Shown one piece after another: positions 44,242-52,989 of a stretch of 64,000 bases of DNA. The position numbers were made by a program, and so were the translations under genes. Under the pieces are notes generated by a model. The model saw only the letters and a program-made list of their open reading frames with translations. It did no database searches and was not told the DNA's origin. This stretch comes from Flavipsychrobacter stenotrophus (GTDB taxonomy: Bacteria; Bacteroidota; Bacteroidia; Chitinophagales; Chitinophagaceae). The stretch is from contig NZ_PPSL01000001.1 in assembly GCF_002954265.1 (NCBI RefSeq), positions 868,001 through 932,000 on the forward strand, in the 5' to 3' direction. Position 1 is the first letter of the stretch. Every line of letters starts with the position of its first letter.

Positions 44242-44370
44242 ATGTTGGGAGAGTTTTACAAACATGAATTTAGACCGATAGCCGCAGTCTTATTTACCAT
44301 CGGATTAACCACATTACTCATATATTATATCTTCTATTTTAGAAAAGACAGGAAAGCGGAACTGGCGTAA
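44242..44370 (+). CDS. Possible 42-residue single-pass membrane protein
   Basis: MLGEFYKHEFRPIAAVLFTI begins the frame, which goes on GLTTLLIYYIFYF and then a basic end (RKDRKAELA). One hydrophobic helix is flanked by charged ends with more positive charge C-terminally. It sits in a 335-base gap between the MFS gene and lipB. No start signal is clear, so whether it is translated is uncertain. Confidence 0.4.
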   Translation: MLGEFYKHEFRPIAAVLFTIGLTTLLIYYIFYFRKDRKAELA

Positions 44371-44441
44371 GTGTTAATTTATTTGTACAGCAAACCGATT
44401 TTTAAAAATGAGGTAATTAATCAATAACTTGCATATTGATT

Positions 44442-45182
44442 ATGGAATCGATTTTATTTCAGGACCTGGGTAATGTTGCGTATGATACAGCCTGGGATTA
44501 CCAGGAGCAATTGATGAAGGTGAGCCTGGACGCTAAAGCGCAGTGGTACAACACCCCTGAATTGGAGCGATTAAAGGGGCCAGATACCGTGCATCACCTA
44601 CTGTTTTGCGAGCATCCGCATGTGTATACTATAGGCAAGAGCGGGCATATGGAGAACTTGCTGGTGAATAATGCCATGTTGAAAGAACTTAATGTTTCCT
44701 TTTTCAAAACCAACAGAGGTGGCGATATTACCTACCACGGACCTGGCCAAATAGTGGGCTACCCTATTCTGGACCTGGAGCGCTTTTTCACTGATCTGGG
44801 CAGATATATGCGTAATCTGGAAGAAGTGATGATACGCGTATTAGCTACTTACGGGATCGTGGCTGGCAGGTTACCTGGATCGACCGGCGTGTGGCTGGAT
44901 GCAGATGTGCCGGGCAAAGCACGCAAGATATGTGCTATGGGTGTGAAGTGCAGCCGCTGGGTGACCATACATGGTTTTGCACTAAATGTAAATACAGACC
45001 TTAATTATTTTAATTATATAGTACCTTGCGGTATTACTGATAAAAGTGTAACCTCCCTGCAGAAAGAACTGGGTCGCCCGGTAGATGAGCAGGAGGTAAA
45101 AGAGAAGCTGGTCTATGAGTTCGGCCAGGTTTTTGGGGCGGAAATGATCATAGAGAAGCCTGTTGAAAATGTAGTGGTATAA
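44442..45182 (+). CDS. lipB: Octanoyl-[acyl-carrier-protein]-protein transferase
   Basis: 246 residues from the ATG at 44442 (a TTG two codons earlier is possible). LipB motifs: RGGDITYHGPGQIVGYPILD, KICAMGVKCSRWVTIHGFALNV (catalytic Lys) and YIVPCGITDKSVTSL (acyl-thioester Cys). It attaches octanoate from ACP to lipoyl domains, such as those of the two E2 proteins at 29901 and 32747. lipA is not in this window. Confidence 0.95.
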   Translation: MESILFQDLGNVAYDTAWDYQEQLMKVSLDAKAQWYNTPELERLKGPDTVHHLLFCEHPHVYTIGKSGHMENLLVNNAMLKELNVSFFKTNRGGDITYHGPGQIVGYPILDLERFFTDLGRYMRNLEEVMIRVLATYGIVAGRLPGSTGVWLDADVPGKARKICAMGVKCSRWVTIHGFALNVNTDLNYFNYIVPCGITDKSVTSLQKELGRPVDEQEVKEKLVYEFGQVFGAEMIIEKPVENVVV

Positions 45183-45209
45183 TTTTTTTAGCGTTAAAGT
45201 CAATATACA

Positions 45210-45839
45210 TTGGCAAAGCAGGAAATTACATATTACTGGGGAGACAACCATTTGCTCATCAACCTTGGCAGCAGGATAAACACACGTATGCGCGTGCTGT
45301 ATGTATTCGAATTGCTGTTTACACTCGGTTTAGCGTCGCTTATTATTTTCAAATCCTTTCCCATACATCACCATTATTTCCTCTGGATCAATATTACCGG
45401 TGCGTCACTTTTATATTTCCTTGCTGTAAGGCGTTTCCTGCTGCGCATGTTCTTAAAAGAGAGCATAGTACTTGACGACCAGTATATAGCCTTTGAAAAA
45501 CAAACCATTTTTTCGAAAAAAGTACGCAGGTATGATTGGCGATTGCTAGGTCCGCTGCATTACGAGGGCCATGCTAAAAAAACCGATCATCCGCTGAAGG
45601 GTAAGACTTTCGACTATTTCGGTTTTGAAACACAAGAACAGATCATACAGGTATTACACCGCAATGGCAATCTGTATTTCGAGACGCATGACGGACGATT
45701 GTATTTTGCCCTTGGTGTTTATTCATGGCATGCAGAAGAAATGGTGCAGATGATGAAGATGTATATGGGCAACTATTTGCGCCTTGGCCCCGAATGGGAG
45801 GAGATGTTGCAGACGCATGAGATGGATGACGTGCAGTAA
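45210..45839 (+). CDS. Membrane protein of unknown function with two N-terminal helices
   Basis: 209 residues, start TTG at 45210 (no ATG fits better). Two membrane helices are at ~28-48 and ~55-75 (VLYVFELLFTLGLASLIIF; YFLWINITGASLLYFLAVRRF), followed by a ~130-residue cytoplasmic region with mixed beta-strands (ESIVLDDQYIAFEKQTIF, FDYFGFETQEQIIQVLHRNG). The layout is like bacterial PH-domain membrane proteins, but I cannot confirm the fold. It is separated by 2 bases from the stop of the convergent gene at 45842. Confidence 0.6.
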   Translation: MAKQEITYYWGDNHLLINLGSRINTRMRVLYVFELLFTLGLASLIIFKSFPIHHHYFLWINITGASLLYFLAVRRFLLRMFLKESIVLDDQYIAFEKQTIFSKKVRRYDWRLLGPLHYEGHAKKTDHPLKGKTFDYFGFETQEQIIQVLHRNGNLYFETHDGRLYFALGVYSWHAEEMVQMMKMYMGNYLRLGPEWEEMLQTHEMDDVQ

Positions 45840-45841
45840 GG

Positions 45842-47224
45842 CTAATAAATAGTCACATAGCCGGATTCTAGTTCCACAACATCGCGGCGTAATACGAATC
45901 TATACTGACCTTTCTTCTGGAAGTTTCTCTTATCTAATATTACTTTAGCCGTATTGATCCTTGGAATTTCTATGACCACGTGATTGTCTTTGTCATAGAA
46001 CTTAATTGAATAGTGGTGCGTACCGAGATCGTCGGGCAAATTGAAGGTGACATTGCCGGAAACGGCATCATTAAAGATGTATTTTGACTTCACGTCAGCA
46101 GCCTCATTCACGTTCATATCGTCGGTGAACTTGATGGATATTTTCTGTCTTGGAGCGGCAGGCTCCTTCTTTACTGCTTCGGCAACTATTCGGGCATTAT
46201 TGCTGGTCGAATCTACATTGTATGAAACTGTTATCTTGCTTTTGGCGGAAGTGGGCAGGCTATCTACATAGGCCTTTACAGCAGCTTCATCTTTAAGGGT
46301 AACAGTTACTTTTTTAGGTTCTTCTACAGGCTTATGGTGTTCGGGCTTTTTAGGATCTTCTATGTACTTACTTGCATCGGGCTCGGTGGAGTCTGCATTA
46401 TACGAAACTGTAAATTTGCGCGTTTCCGATTTAGGCAATGTAGCTACAAAGCCGGCCACATCGGTCTTATCATCAAAGGTTACATTCACTTTCTTTTGTG
46501 GCTCCGTGGGTTTCTTTGTATCAATGTATGCGTCAGCGTCTATGTCCCCCGTATCGTCGGTATACGTTACGGCTATCTTCTTGCGGCTCTCAACAGGCAG
46601 AGTTTCTATATAATCTTCAACAGTAACTTCCTCCTCATCATCATTATGTTTGGGGAATTTCAACTTTTGCTGCGGGGTGTCTGCGGGAGTTTGAGCAACA
46701 GGCTGTGGTGCGGGTTCCTTTTTATACACTTCCATGTACCTGTCTTTATCGGCAGGGTTTACCGCATTCTTTACTTTGCCACTTTGTTTCTCGGGTTTGG
46801 GTTGCTCCGTTACAATTAACTTTTGCAGCGCTTCATTCGATGGCAATCCCCTACCTTTTCTTACAGCAATAGAATCGACATAGACCCCATAATGCAAGCT
46901 ACCCCAGGTAAGGCCTGAGTTGAAGACGATAGACAGTTTGTAATAATTTTTGCCGGGCATAGGATGACCATCGGCAAATGCCTGTACCCCTTTATATAAC
47001 TTCTTCACATAGCCGATAGTGGAATAATTGAATGAACTATCGGCTGAGCGCATTACCGAGATAGATTTCACCCCATCGTACTGGCAGGTCCAGGAAAGCA
47101 ACACAATACCATTCTCCTCATCACCAATGATGTCGGGCAAGGTAGGCTGTGCGTATGCTGCGAAAGAGATGGTCACCAGGCACAAGAGAAATAATACCCT
47201 GCGCCTAATGGAAGATGAAATCAT
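45842..47224 (-). CDS. Secreted protein of unknown function with internal repeats
   Basis: 460 residues with a signal peptide (MISSSIRRRVLFLLCLVTISFAAYA). An Ig/FN3-like N-terminal domain (~25-130; VLLSWTCQYDGVKSISVMRS) is followed by three imperfect ~60-residue tandem repeats, each of the form [D/E]Y-LP-S-[R/K]K-VSY-D (for example VAGFVATLPKSETRKFTVSY and VKAYVDSLPTSAKSKITVSY), with lysine/proline-rich spacers. The C-terminal part is beta-rich (GNVTFNLPDDLGTHHYSIKF). It lacks a visible T9SS sorting domain. Family unknown. Confidence 0.7.
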   Translation of the reverse strand: MISSSIRRRVLFLLCLVTISFAAYAQPTLPDIIGDEENGIVLLSWTCQYDGVKSISVMRSADSSFNYSTIGYVKKLYKGVQAFADGHPMPGKNYYKLSIVFNSGLTWGSLHYGVYVDSIAVRKGRGLPSNEALQKLIVTEQPKPEKQSGKVKNAVNPADKDRYMEVYKKEPAPQPVAQTPADTPQQKLKFPKHNDDEEEVTVEDYIETLPVESRKKIAVTYTDDTGDIDADAYIDTKKPTEPQKKVNVTFDDKTDVAGFVATLPKSETRKFTVSYNADSTEPDASKYIEDPKKPEHHKPVEEPKKVTVTLKDEAAVKAYVDSLPTSAKSKITVSYNVDSTSNNARIVAEAVKKEPAAPRQKISIKFTDDMNVNEAADVKSKYIFNDAVSGNVTFNLPDDLGTHHYSIKFYDKDNHVVIEIPRINTAKVILDKRNFQKKGQYRFVLRRDVVELESGYVTIY

Positions 47225-47380
47225 TTTTCAAACCTAATGCAATTTTCAACAATTAGAAAATAGGATAAATTTATAATTGAAAAATTAACTAAACTGAAAC
47301 GCTGCCAAAATAAAATGCATGCAATTGTATTTACACAATTAACTACTATCTTAGCCCTTTGAGGATAATCAAATTATTAC

Positions 47381-48856
47381 ATGGGAATATTTACAAAGAA
47401 ACCGATCGGCAAGCTAATGTTGGATTCTGCCGATGGTGAATCGGGATTGAAGCGAACGTTAAGTGCTGCTAATCTTGTTGCATTGGGAATTGGTGCCATT
47501 ATAGGTGCTGGTCTGTTTGTGCGAACTGCGGCAGCTGCAGCAAATAATGCGGGTCCATCTGTAACCATAGGCTTTATAGTTGCAGCGATAGGCTGTGCAC
47601 TGGCTGGACTGTGTTATGCCGAGTTTGCATCTATGATACCTATAGCAGGTAGTGCGTATACTTACTCATATGCTACAATGGGTGAATTGGTAGCGTGGAT
47701 AATAGGTTGGGACCTTGTGCTGGAGTATGCAGTTGGTGCTGCTACTGTGGGTATAGCCTGGAGTGAATACCTGAATAAACTACTGGAGATGTTTGGCCTG
47801 CGAGTCCCCTATGAGTGGTCGCACTCACCTTTTGAAACACTCAAAGACGCATCGGGCCAGGTATTGCACCATGGCATGATGAATATACCGGCACTGTTCA
47901 TCATCTTTATGATCACCATGTTGCTGATACGTGGAACCAAAGAGTCGGCAGTGGTAAATGGTATCATAGTAATATCAAAGGTGTCTATCGTTATCCTTTT
48001 CATTGTATTGGGTTGGAGCTATATGGTACCGGCCAATCATACACCTTACATTCCTGAAGCAAGCACATACACTGACACACAGGGTGTAGCACATAATTAT
48101 GGCGGCATATGGGGCATACTAGGGGCTGCGGGAGTAGTGTTCTTTGCCTTTATTGGCTTTGATGCAGTATCTACAGCCGCTCAGGAAGCTAAAAATCCTA
48201 AGAAGGATATGCCAATAGGTATACTCGGATCACTGGTTGTTTGTACCATACTTTACATACTGTTTGCACATGTACTGACCGGTGTTGCCAGTGTAAACGA
48301 CTTCCGTACTCAGGGTAAAGAGGCATCTGTTGCCTATGCTATTAAGACCTATATGCATGGCTATACCTGGTTGGCTAACCTAGTTACGGTGGCCATTCTG
48401 TTTGGTTTTAGTTCTGTGATACTAGTGATGCTGATGGGCCAATCGCGTGTATTCTACTCTATGAGCCGCGATGGTCTCGTGCCGAAAATATTCTCTGACC
48501 TTCACCCAAAATTCAAAACACCGTACAAATCAAACTGGATATTCCTTGTGCTGGTAGGCGCGTTTGCAGCATTTGTGCCGGGAGATATTGTAGGTGACAT
48601 GACCAGTATCGGTACTCTATTCGCCTTTATGCTGGTTTGTGCCGGTGTGTGGATATTGCGCATTACCAATCCTGAATTGCCAAGGCAATTTAAGGTACCT
48701 TTCGTACCTGTTGTATCTGTTTTGGGTATACTAGTCTGCGGCGCTATGATAGCCGGTCTCGGCTGGACCAACTGGGCACGACTTGGTGGATGGTTGGTGA
48801 TTGGCCTGGTAATATACTTCGGCTATAGTAAGAAACATAGTAAATTAAAGGATTAG
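47381..48856 (+). CDS. Amino acid permease, APC superfamily (cationic amino acid transporter-like)
   Basis: 491 residues with 12 to 14 membrane helices. TM1 has the APC glycine signature LVALGIGAIIGAGLFVRTA, and TM6 has FFAFIGFDAVSTAAQEAKNPKKDMP, which is typical of the cationic amino acid transporter branch. It takes up amino acids using an ion gradient. The gene has a clear terminator after it and no obvious operon partner. Confidence 0.92.
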   Translation: MGIFTKKPIGKLMLDSADGESGLKRTLSAANLVALGIGAIIGAGLFVRTAAAAANNAGPSVTIGFIVAAIGCALAGLCYAEFASMIPIAGSAYTYSYATMGELVAWIIGWDLVLEYAVGAATVGIAWSEYLNKLLEMFGLRVPYEWSHSPFETLKDASGQVLHHGMMNIPALFIIFMITMLLIRGTKESAVVNGIIVISKVSIVILFIVLGWSYMVPANHTPYIPEASTYTDTQGVAHNYGGIWGILGAAGVVFFAFIGFDAVSTAAQEAKNPKKDMPIGILGSLVVCTILYILFAHVLTGVASVNDFRTQGKEASVAYAIKTYMHGYTWLANLVTVAILFGFSSVILVMLMGQSRVFYSMSRDGLVPKIFSDLHPKFKTPYKSNWIFLVLVGAFAAFVPGDIVGDMTSIGTLFAFMLVCAGVWILRITNPELPRQFKVPFVPVVSVLGILVCGAMIAGLGWTNWARLGGWLVIGLVIYFGYSKKHSKLKD

Positions 48857-48914
48857 AAAAATGAGAACAGCCTGTAAGTGATCTTATATTTACAAGCATC
48901 TGATAATATACGTT

Positions 48915-48950
48915 AAAGGGTGGCAGAATTACTTTTGCTACCCTTTTTCT
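48915..48950 (+). terminator. Rho-independent terminator of the permease gene
   Basis: Stem aaagggtggca / tgctacccttt (with one G-T pair) followed by a T run, 58 bases after the stop. Confidence 0.75.
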
Positions 48951-49045
48951 TTATTTGTAAAAAAAGTTATTCATAAGCTATTGCATTTGTAATAAAAGAA
49001 TTAATTTGTAAGGAAATTATTCATTTAAAATTAACCTAGATAGTT

Positions 49046-50251
49046 ATGAAGCGTAAAATTTACTCATTAGCAATGCTTGCCATTGCTGCATTTTCTGTAG
49101 GCAAAGCGAATGCACAATGCCCTACAGGCAGGTATAATTCATTCATGTTTCCTACCTACACGGTAGATTCTGTAGTGTATTCTACCCCGTATAACCTGAA
49201 GATGGACATCTATCAGCCGGCAGGCGATGCTTTGGCGGCAAGGCCGCTGGTAATACTGGCACATGGCGGTAGCTTTGTAGGTGGTACCAGGCACGACGAT
49301 GCTACTGTAGTAGACCTTTGTAAAAATCTGGCTAAACGTGGGTACGTTACCGCATCTATAGACTACAGGTTGGGTAATCTGGTCTCTATGGTATTAGATA
49401 GCACTGTGGCCATAGATGTGGTAATTAAGGCCATAAGCGATGGTAAAGCTGCGGTAAGGTTCTTCAGACAAGATGCGGCTACCACTAATACTTATAAAAT
49501 TGATGTGAACAATATCTACTATGGCGGTAACTCAGCAGGGGCAGTATTGTTTATGCATGCGGGTTATATGCGTACTATGGGAGAAGCACCAAGCTATATT
49601 CAAACTGCATTGACCGCTAATGGTGGTATAGATGGGAACAGTGGCAACGCTGGTTACTCTTCTGACGGTAAAGCGGTAATCAACCTGGCTGGCGCATTAA
49701 ATAACGTATCATTTATCAACGCCGGTGATATACCCTCTGTAAATGTTCAAGGCGACATTGATAATACAGTGCCATATGTATGCGCTTATCCACTGAGCGG
49801 AAGTGTGCATGTAAACCTCTGCGGATTGGGTACAATGGAGCCTGAATATGTTGCTAAGAGCATCTATCATATGAGCAAGGTGTACCCTGGTGACGGACAT
49901 GTGCCTTGGTCAAGCGATCCTTTGAAGTTTGCACAGGTAGACTCTATGGTTACTGAGTTCCTCTACAATGTAAACTGTTCTGCAGTTAATGTGAATGACG
50001 TTTCTACCGCTACGGAAGTAAGTTTGTTCCCTAATCCTGCAAGCAGCGAAGTGAACATCAGATCTTCTGAATTACTTAACGACGTAATTGTTTATGACCA
50101 AACAGGTCGTGTAGTATTGACACATACTGCGATCAACAACAAGAATTATGTTTTGAACACAAATGCATTAAGCTCAGGAATGTACATGGTTAAGGTGCAT
50201 TTCAACAATGAGAACTACACACCAATAGTGAAGAGAATAGTTATTGAGTAG
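49046..50251 (+). CDS. Secreted alpha/beta hydrolase (carboxylesterase) with T9SS sorting domain
   Basis: 401 residues with a signal peptide (MKRKIYSLAMLAIAAFSVGKANA). Oxyanion hole HGGSFVGG, nucleophile elbow GGNSAGAVLF (GxSxG with S about 175), and a possible catalytic His near HVPWSSDP. The C-terminal ~75 residues form the T9SS type A sorting domain (SLFPNPASSEVNIRSSELL ... LSSGMYMVKV). It is an exported esterase or peptidase with an unknown substrate. A strong terminator follows. Confidence 0.88.
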   Translation: MKRKIYSLAMLAIAAFSVGKANAQCPTGRYNSFMFPTYTVDSVVYSTPYNLKMDIYQPAGDALAARPLVILAHGGSFVGGTRHDDATVVDLCKNLAKRGYVTASIDYRLGNLVSMVLDSTVAIDVVIKAISDGKAAVRFFRQDAATTNTYKIDVNNIYYGGNSAGAVLFMHAGYMRTMGEAPSYIQTALTANGGIDGNSGNAGYSSDGKAVINLAGALNNVSFINAGDIPSVNVQGDIDNTVPYVCAYPLSGSVHVNLCGLGTMEPEYVAKSIYHMSKVYPGDGHVPWSSDPLKFAQVDSMVTEFLYNVNCSAVNVNDVSTATEVSLFPNPASSEVNIRSSELLNDVIVYDQTGRVVLTHTAINNKNYVLNTNALSSGMYMVKVHFNNENYTPIVKRIVIE

Positions 50252-50273
50252 TCAATAATATAGTAGTTGAAAG

Positions 50274-50302
50274 AAAAGCTAAAACCGGTGGTTTTAGCTT
50301 TT
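50274..50302 (+). terminator. Strong stem-loop terminator
   Basis: 13-bp perfect stem aaaagctaaaacc / ggttttagctttt with a 3-base loop, followed by c and tttt. It lies 23 bases after the esterase stop. Confidence 0.85.
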
Positions 50303-50452
50303 CTTTTGATTGACACATCCGATAAAAATTCAACACGAGATTATTTTTTACAGATAAAATCCTAACCTTCAATTATCAAACGGGCGCTATATCAGACAAT
50401 ATTTTTTGCCATTTTTTCGATACCTTAGTGGTCCTAAATATCTAAAATTAAA

Positions 50453-52381
50453 ATGATCAGTAAATTTTACTCGTTTACCTTTTCCCTGCTTGCCATGGGA
50501 TGTGCGCTGAACATCAATGCGCAAACAATAACTACCCTTGCCGGCACAGGCACTGCAGGTTATACCGCAGATGGCGTAGCCGCATCAACATCGGGACTGA
50601 ACAACCCTTATGGTGTAGCTACCGACGCTGCAGGTAATGTATATATAGCAGATTATGGCAATCATAGAATAAGAAAAGTTGCATACACTACAGGCATCAT
50701 AACTACTATAGCAGGCACGGGAGTGGGAACTTATGTAGCAGGCGATGATGGCGGCCAGGCGACTAATGCCAGGATCAATTTTCCAAGAGGTATTACTGTT
50801 GACCCGTCAGGCAATGTTGTGTTTTCTGATTACGGTAATAACAGGATCCGTAAGATCAATACTACAACGGGCATCATTACAACTATCGCTGGTGTTGGTG
50901 GTTCACCATCTTATGTAGCAACAGATGATGGCGGACAAGCTACTAATGCACACCTGGGATTTGCATGGGGTGTTACTTATGACCCGGCAGGCAATCTTTA
51001 TATTGCAGACAACCAAAACAGCCGTGTGCGTAAGGTAACCGCAGCAGGAATTATCTCTACAATAGGTGGCATTGGTGTAGTTGCATTTGGCGGAGACAAT
51101 GGTCCGGCAACTGCGGCGGCTATTCAATACCCTACCGGTGTAGCGAGAGATAATGCGGGCAATTTATACATAGCTGATGACGGCAATAACCGAATCCGCA
51201 AGATAAATACATCAGGCATCATAACTACTATTGCAGGGTCTGCTACTTACGGATCTTCAGGAGATGGAGGGCCATCAACAGCTGCAAGATTGTATTATCC
51301 ACGTGGCGTTGCTGCCGACGGACCAGGTAATATCTATATTACGGATGTGAACAACAACCGCATCAGAAAAATAAACATATTTGGCAATATTTACACTTAC
51401 GCAGGAAATGGAGTAGCGGCATTTGCAGGTGATGGTGGTGCCCCGGCTGCAGCTTCTATCAGCTCACCTACGGGTTTCGCACTTGATGTAGCTCATGGCA
51501 AATTTTATATTTGTGACAATGACAACAACAGGATCCGCGTTATCAACACTTTCAACTATCCATATTTTGCAGCTGGTAGCCACCAGATAATTACCACCTG
51601 TAACGGCGCTGTAAGAGACCTTGATACAGTACTGGCCATTGACGATATAGATGTAGGACAAACAGAAACATGGTCTGTATTAGTTCCACCGGTTTTCGGT
51701 ACCGTAGCTGCTTCATACTCGGCGCCGTCTACAGGAACTACAATGACCACATCCGGCCTTACCTATACTCCAGCTTCAGGCTACGAGGGAGTTGACTCTT
51801 TCACTGTACAGGTATATGACGGTGTATTTTATGATACTACTACTGTGGTGGTGTACCCAAACGCAGGAGTAATAACCGGCGTAGATAGCTTGTGTCAGGG
51901 CTTTACGACTACACTATCTAATGTAATAGGTGGTGGTATATGGAGCAGCAGCAATACAACATTGGCAACAGTAAGTTCTACAGGCCTAGTACAAAACCTT
52001 TCGTTTGTTGGCGCGGTAGACACCATCCGTTACACAGTTACTAACTCATGCGGTGTTACAGTGGCAATATTCCCGATAAGGCTAATAGATACGGCACTTT
52101 GCTCAGGAGTGTTTACACCTAATGTTTATAAAAATAGTGCAGCACTGAGTGTATTTCCCAATCCTAATAATGGCTCGTTTACAGTTAATGTAGCGGCTGG
52201 TGATAAGGAAGAGACTCAGTTTGTGATCACTAACCTGGTAGGTGAGAAAGTAAAGCGTTTCAGCGCCTTTACTAACACAAGTGTAAATATACATTTGGAA
52301 GATCAGCCCGCGGGAATCTATTTTATAACAGCATCCAACAGTCATGATCAGTACATTCAAAAGATAGTATTGACAAAATAA
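50453..52381 (+). CDS. NHL-repeat secreted protein with T9SS sorting domain
   Basis: 642 residues with a signal peptide (MISKFYSFTFSLLAMGCALNINA). Six NHL repeats, each near 57 residues, form a beta-propeller (GVATDAAGNVYIADYGNHRIRKV is the type case). Then come a Big_9-like domain (YTPASGYEGVDSFTVQVYDG) and an Ig-like domain (VIGGGIWSSSNTTLATVSSTG). The last ~80 residues form the type A sorting domain (SVFPNPNNGSFTVNV ... YIQKIVLTK). Expected at the cell surface; binding partner unknown. Confidence 0.9.
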   Translation: MISKFYSFTFSLLAMGCALNINAQTITTLAGTGTAGYTADGVAASTSGLNNPYGVATDAAGNVYIADYGNHRIRKVAYTTGIITTIAGTGVGTYVAGDDGGQATNARINFPRGITVDPSGNVVFSDYGNNRIRKINTTTGIITTIAGVGGSPSYVATDDGGQATNAHLGFAWGVTYDPAGNLYIADNQNSRVRKVTAAGIISTIGGIGVVAFGGDNGPATAAAIQYPTGVARDNAGNLYIADDGNNRIRKINTSGIITTIAGSATYGSSGDGGPSTAARLYYPRGVAADGPGNIYITDVNNNRIRKINIFGNIYTYAGNGVAAFAGDGGAPAAASISSPTGFALDVAHGKFYICDNDNNRIRVINTFNYPYFAAGSHQIITTCNGAVRDLDTVLAIDDIDVGQTETWSVLVPPVFGTVAASYSAPSTGTTMTTSGLTYTPASGYEGVDSFTVQVYDGVFYDTTTVVVYPNAGVITGVDSLCQGFTTTLSNVIGGGIWSSSNTTLATVSSTGLVQNLSFVGAVDTIRYTVTNSCGVTVAIFPIRLIDTALCSGVFTPNVYKNSAALSVFPNPNNGSFTVNVAAGDKEETQFVITNLVGEKVKRFSAFTNTSVNIHLEDQPAGIYFITASNSHDQYIQKIVLTK

Positions 52382-52405
52382 TCTGTAAGAATAAAATAAA
52401 TGGAG

Positions 52406-52436
52406 AGCGGCCTATCTATTGATAGGCCGCTTTTTT
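52406..52436 (+). terminator. Rho-independent terminator after the NHL gene
   Basis: 11-bp stem agcggcctatc / gataggccgct with a tatt loop, followed by TTTTTT. Confidence 0.9.
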
Positions 52437-52584
52437 GATTTTCGCCTGCATATTTGCCTGCCTTCATCAAAAGGAAACATACAATATTGTGCTGTTTGCA
52501 TCACCGCGGAGGCTGTTCACTACTCTCATGAACGAGTGCGGACAAATGCTACATAAGTTTGTCATAACAAAAAACAAAAAAATC

Positions 52585-52848
52585 ATGGCAACAGTAATTG
52601 TAAATCACAGAGTAAACAATTTTGCAACCTGGAAGATAGGGTTTGACAGTGATAACGTAATGAGAGAAGGAGCAGGTATTACTACCCTGGCAGTAGGAGA
52701 AAAAGATGGCGACCCGGGTATGGTGTATATGGTTTTTGATGTAAAAGACTTAGCCGTATTGGGAACATTTATGAGCAGCCCTGAGCTTCAGCAAAAGATG
52801 AAGGACCTTGGAGTGATCAGCGCACCTGAGCATATGATAATCAACTAA
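52585..52848 (+). CDS. Small ABM-like (antibiotic biosynthesis monooxygenase-type fold) protein
   Basis: 87 residues from the ATG at 52585; the longer frame from 52435 runs through a terminator and is not credible. MATVIVNHRVNNFATWKIGFD and MVYMVFDVKDLAVLGTFMSS, with C-terminal PEHMIIN, resemble the dimeric alpha+beta barrel (ABM) fold seen in small single-domain proteins. No catalytic residue is certain. It has a strong terminator after it, so it is a single-gene unit. Confidence 0.65.
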   Translation: MATVIVNHRVNNFATWKIGFDSDNVMREGAGITTLAVGEKDGDPGMVYMVFDVKDLAVLGTFMSSPELQQKMKDLGVISAPEHMIIN

Positions 52849-52879
52849 CAAAATGTTTAATCCTATTTCGTCAATGAAC

Positions 52880-52915
52880 CGGGGGGAGCTGCAGGGTGCG
52901 GCTCCCCCCGTTTTT
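52880..52915 (+). terminator. Rho-independent terminator after the small ABM-like gene
   Basis: 10-bp stem cggggggagc / gctccccccg followed by TTTTT. Confidence 0.9.
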
Positions 52916-52989
52916 CAAATAAACCTTACCAATAGAACAAATACCAACCGCTTATGAATAAGTGATATATTTACTTCCCCGTACATTTT

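Noticed and set aside
52435-52584. Extended start of the small ABM-like gene
   Set aside because: This extension begins on the terminator T run of the previous gene and includes sequence with no protein-like features; the ATG at 52585 fits the family.
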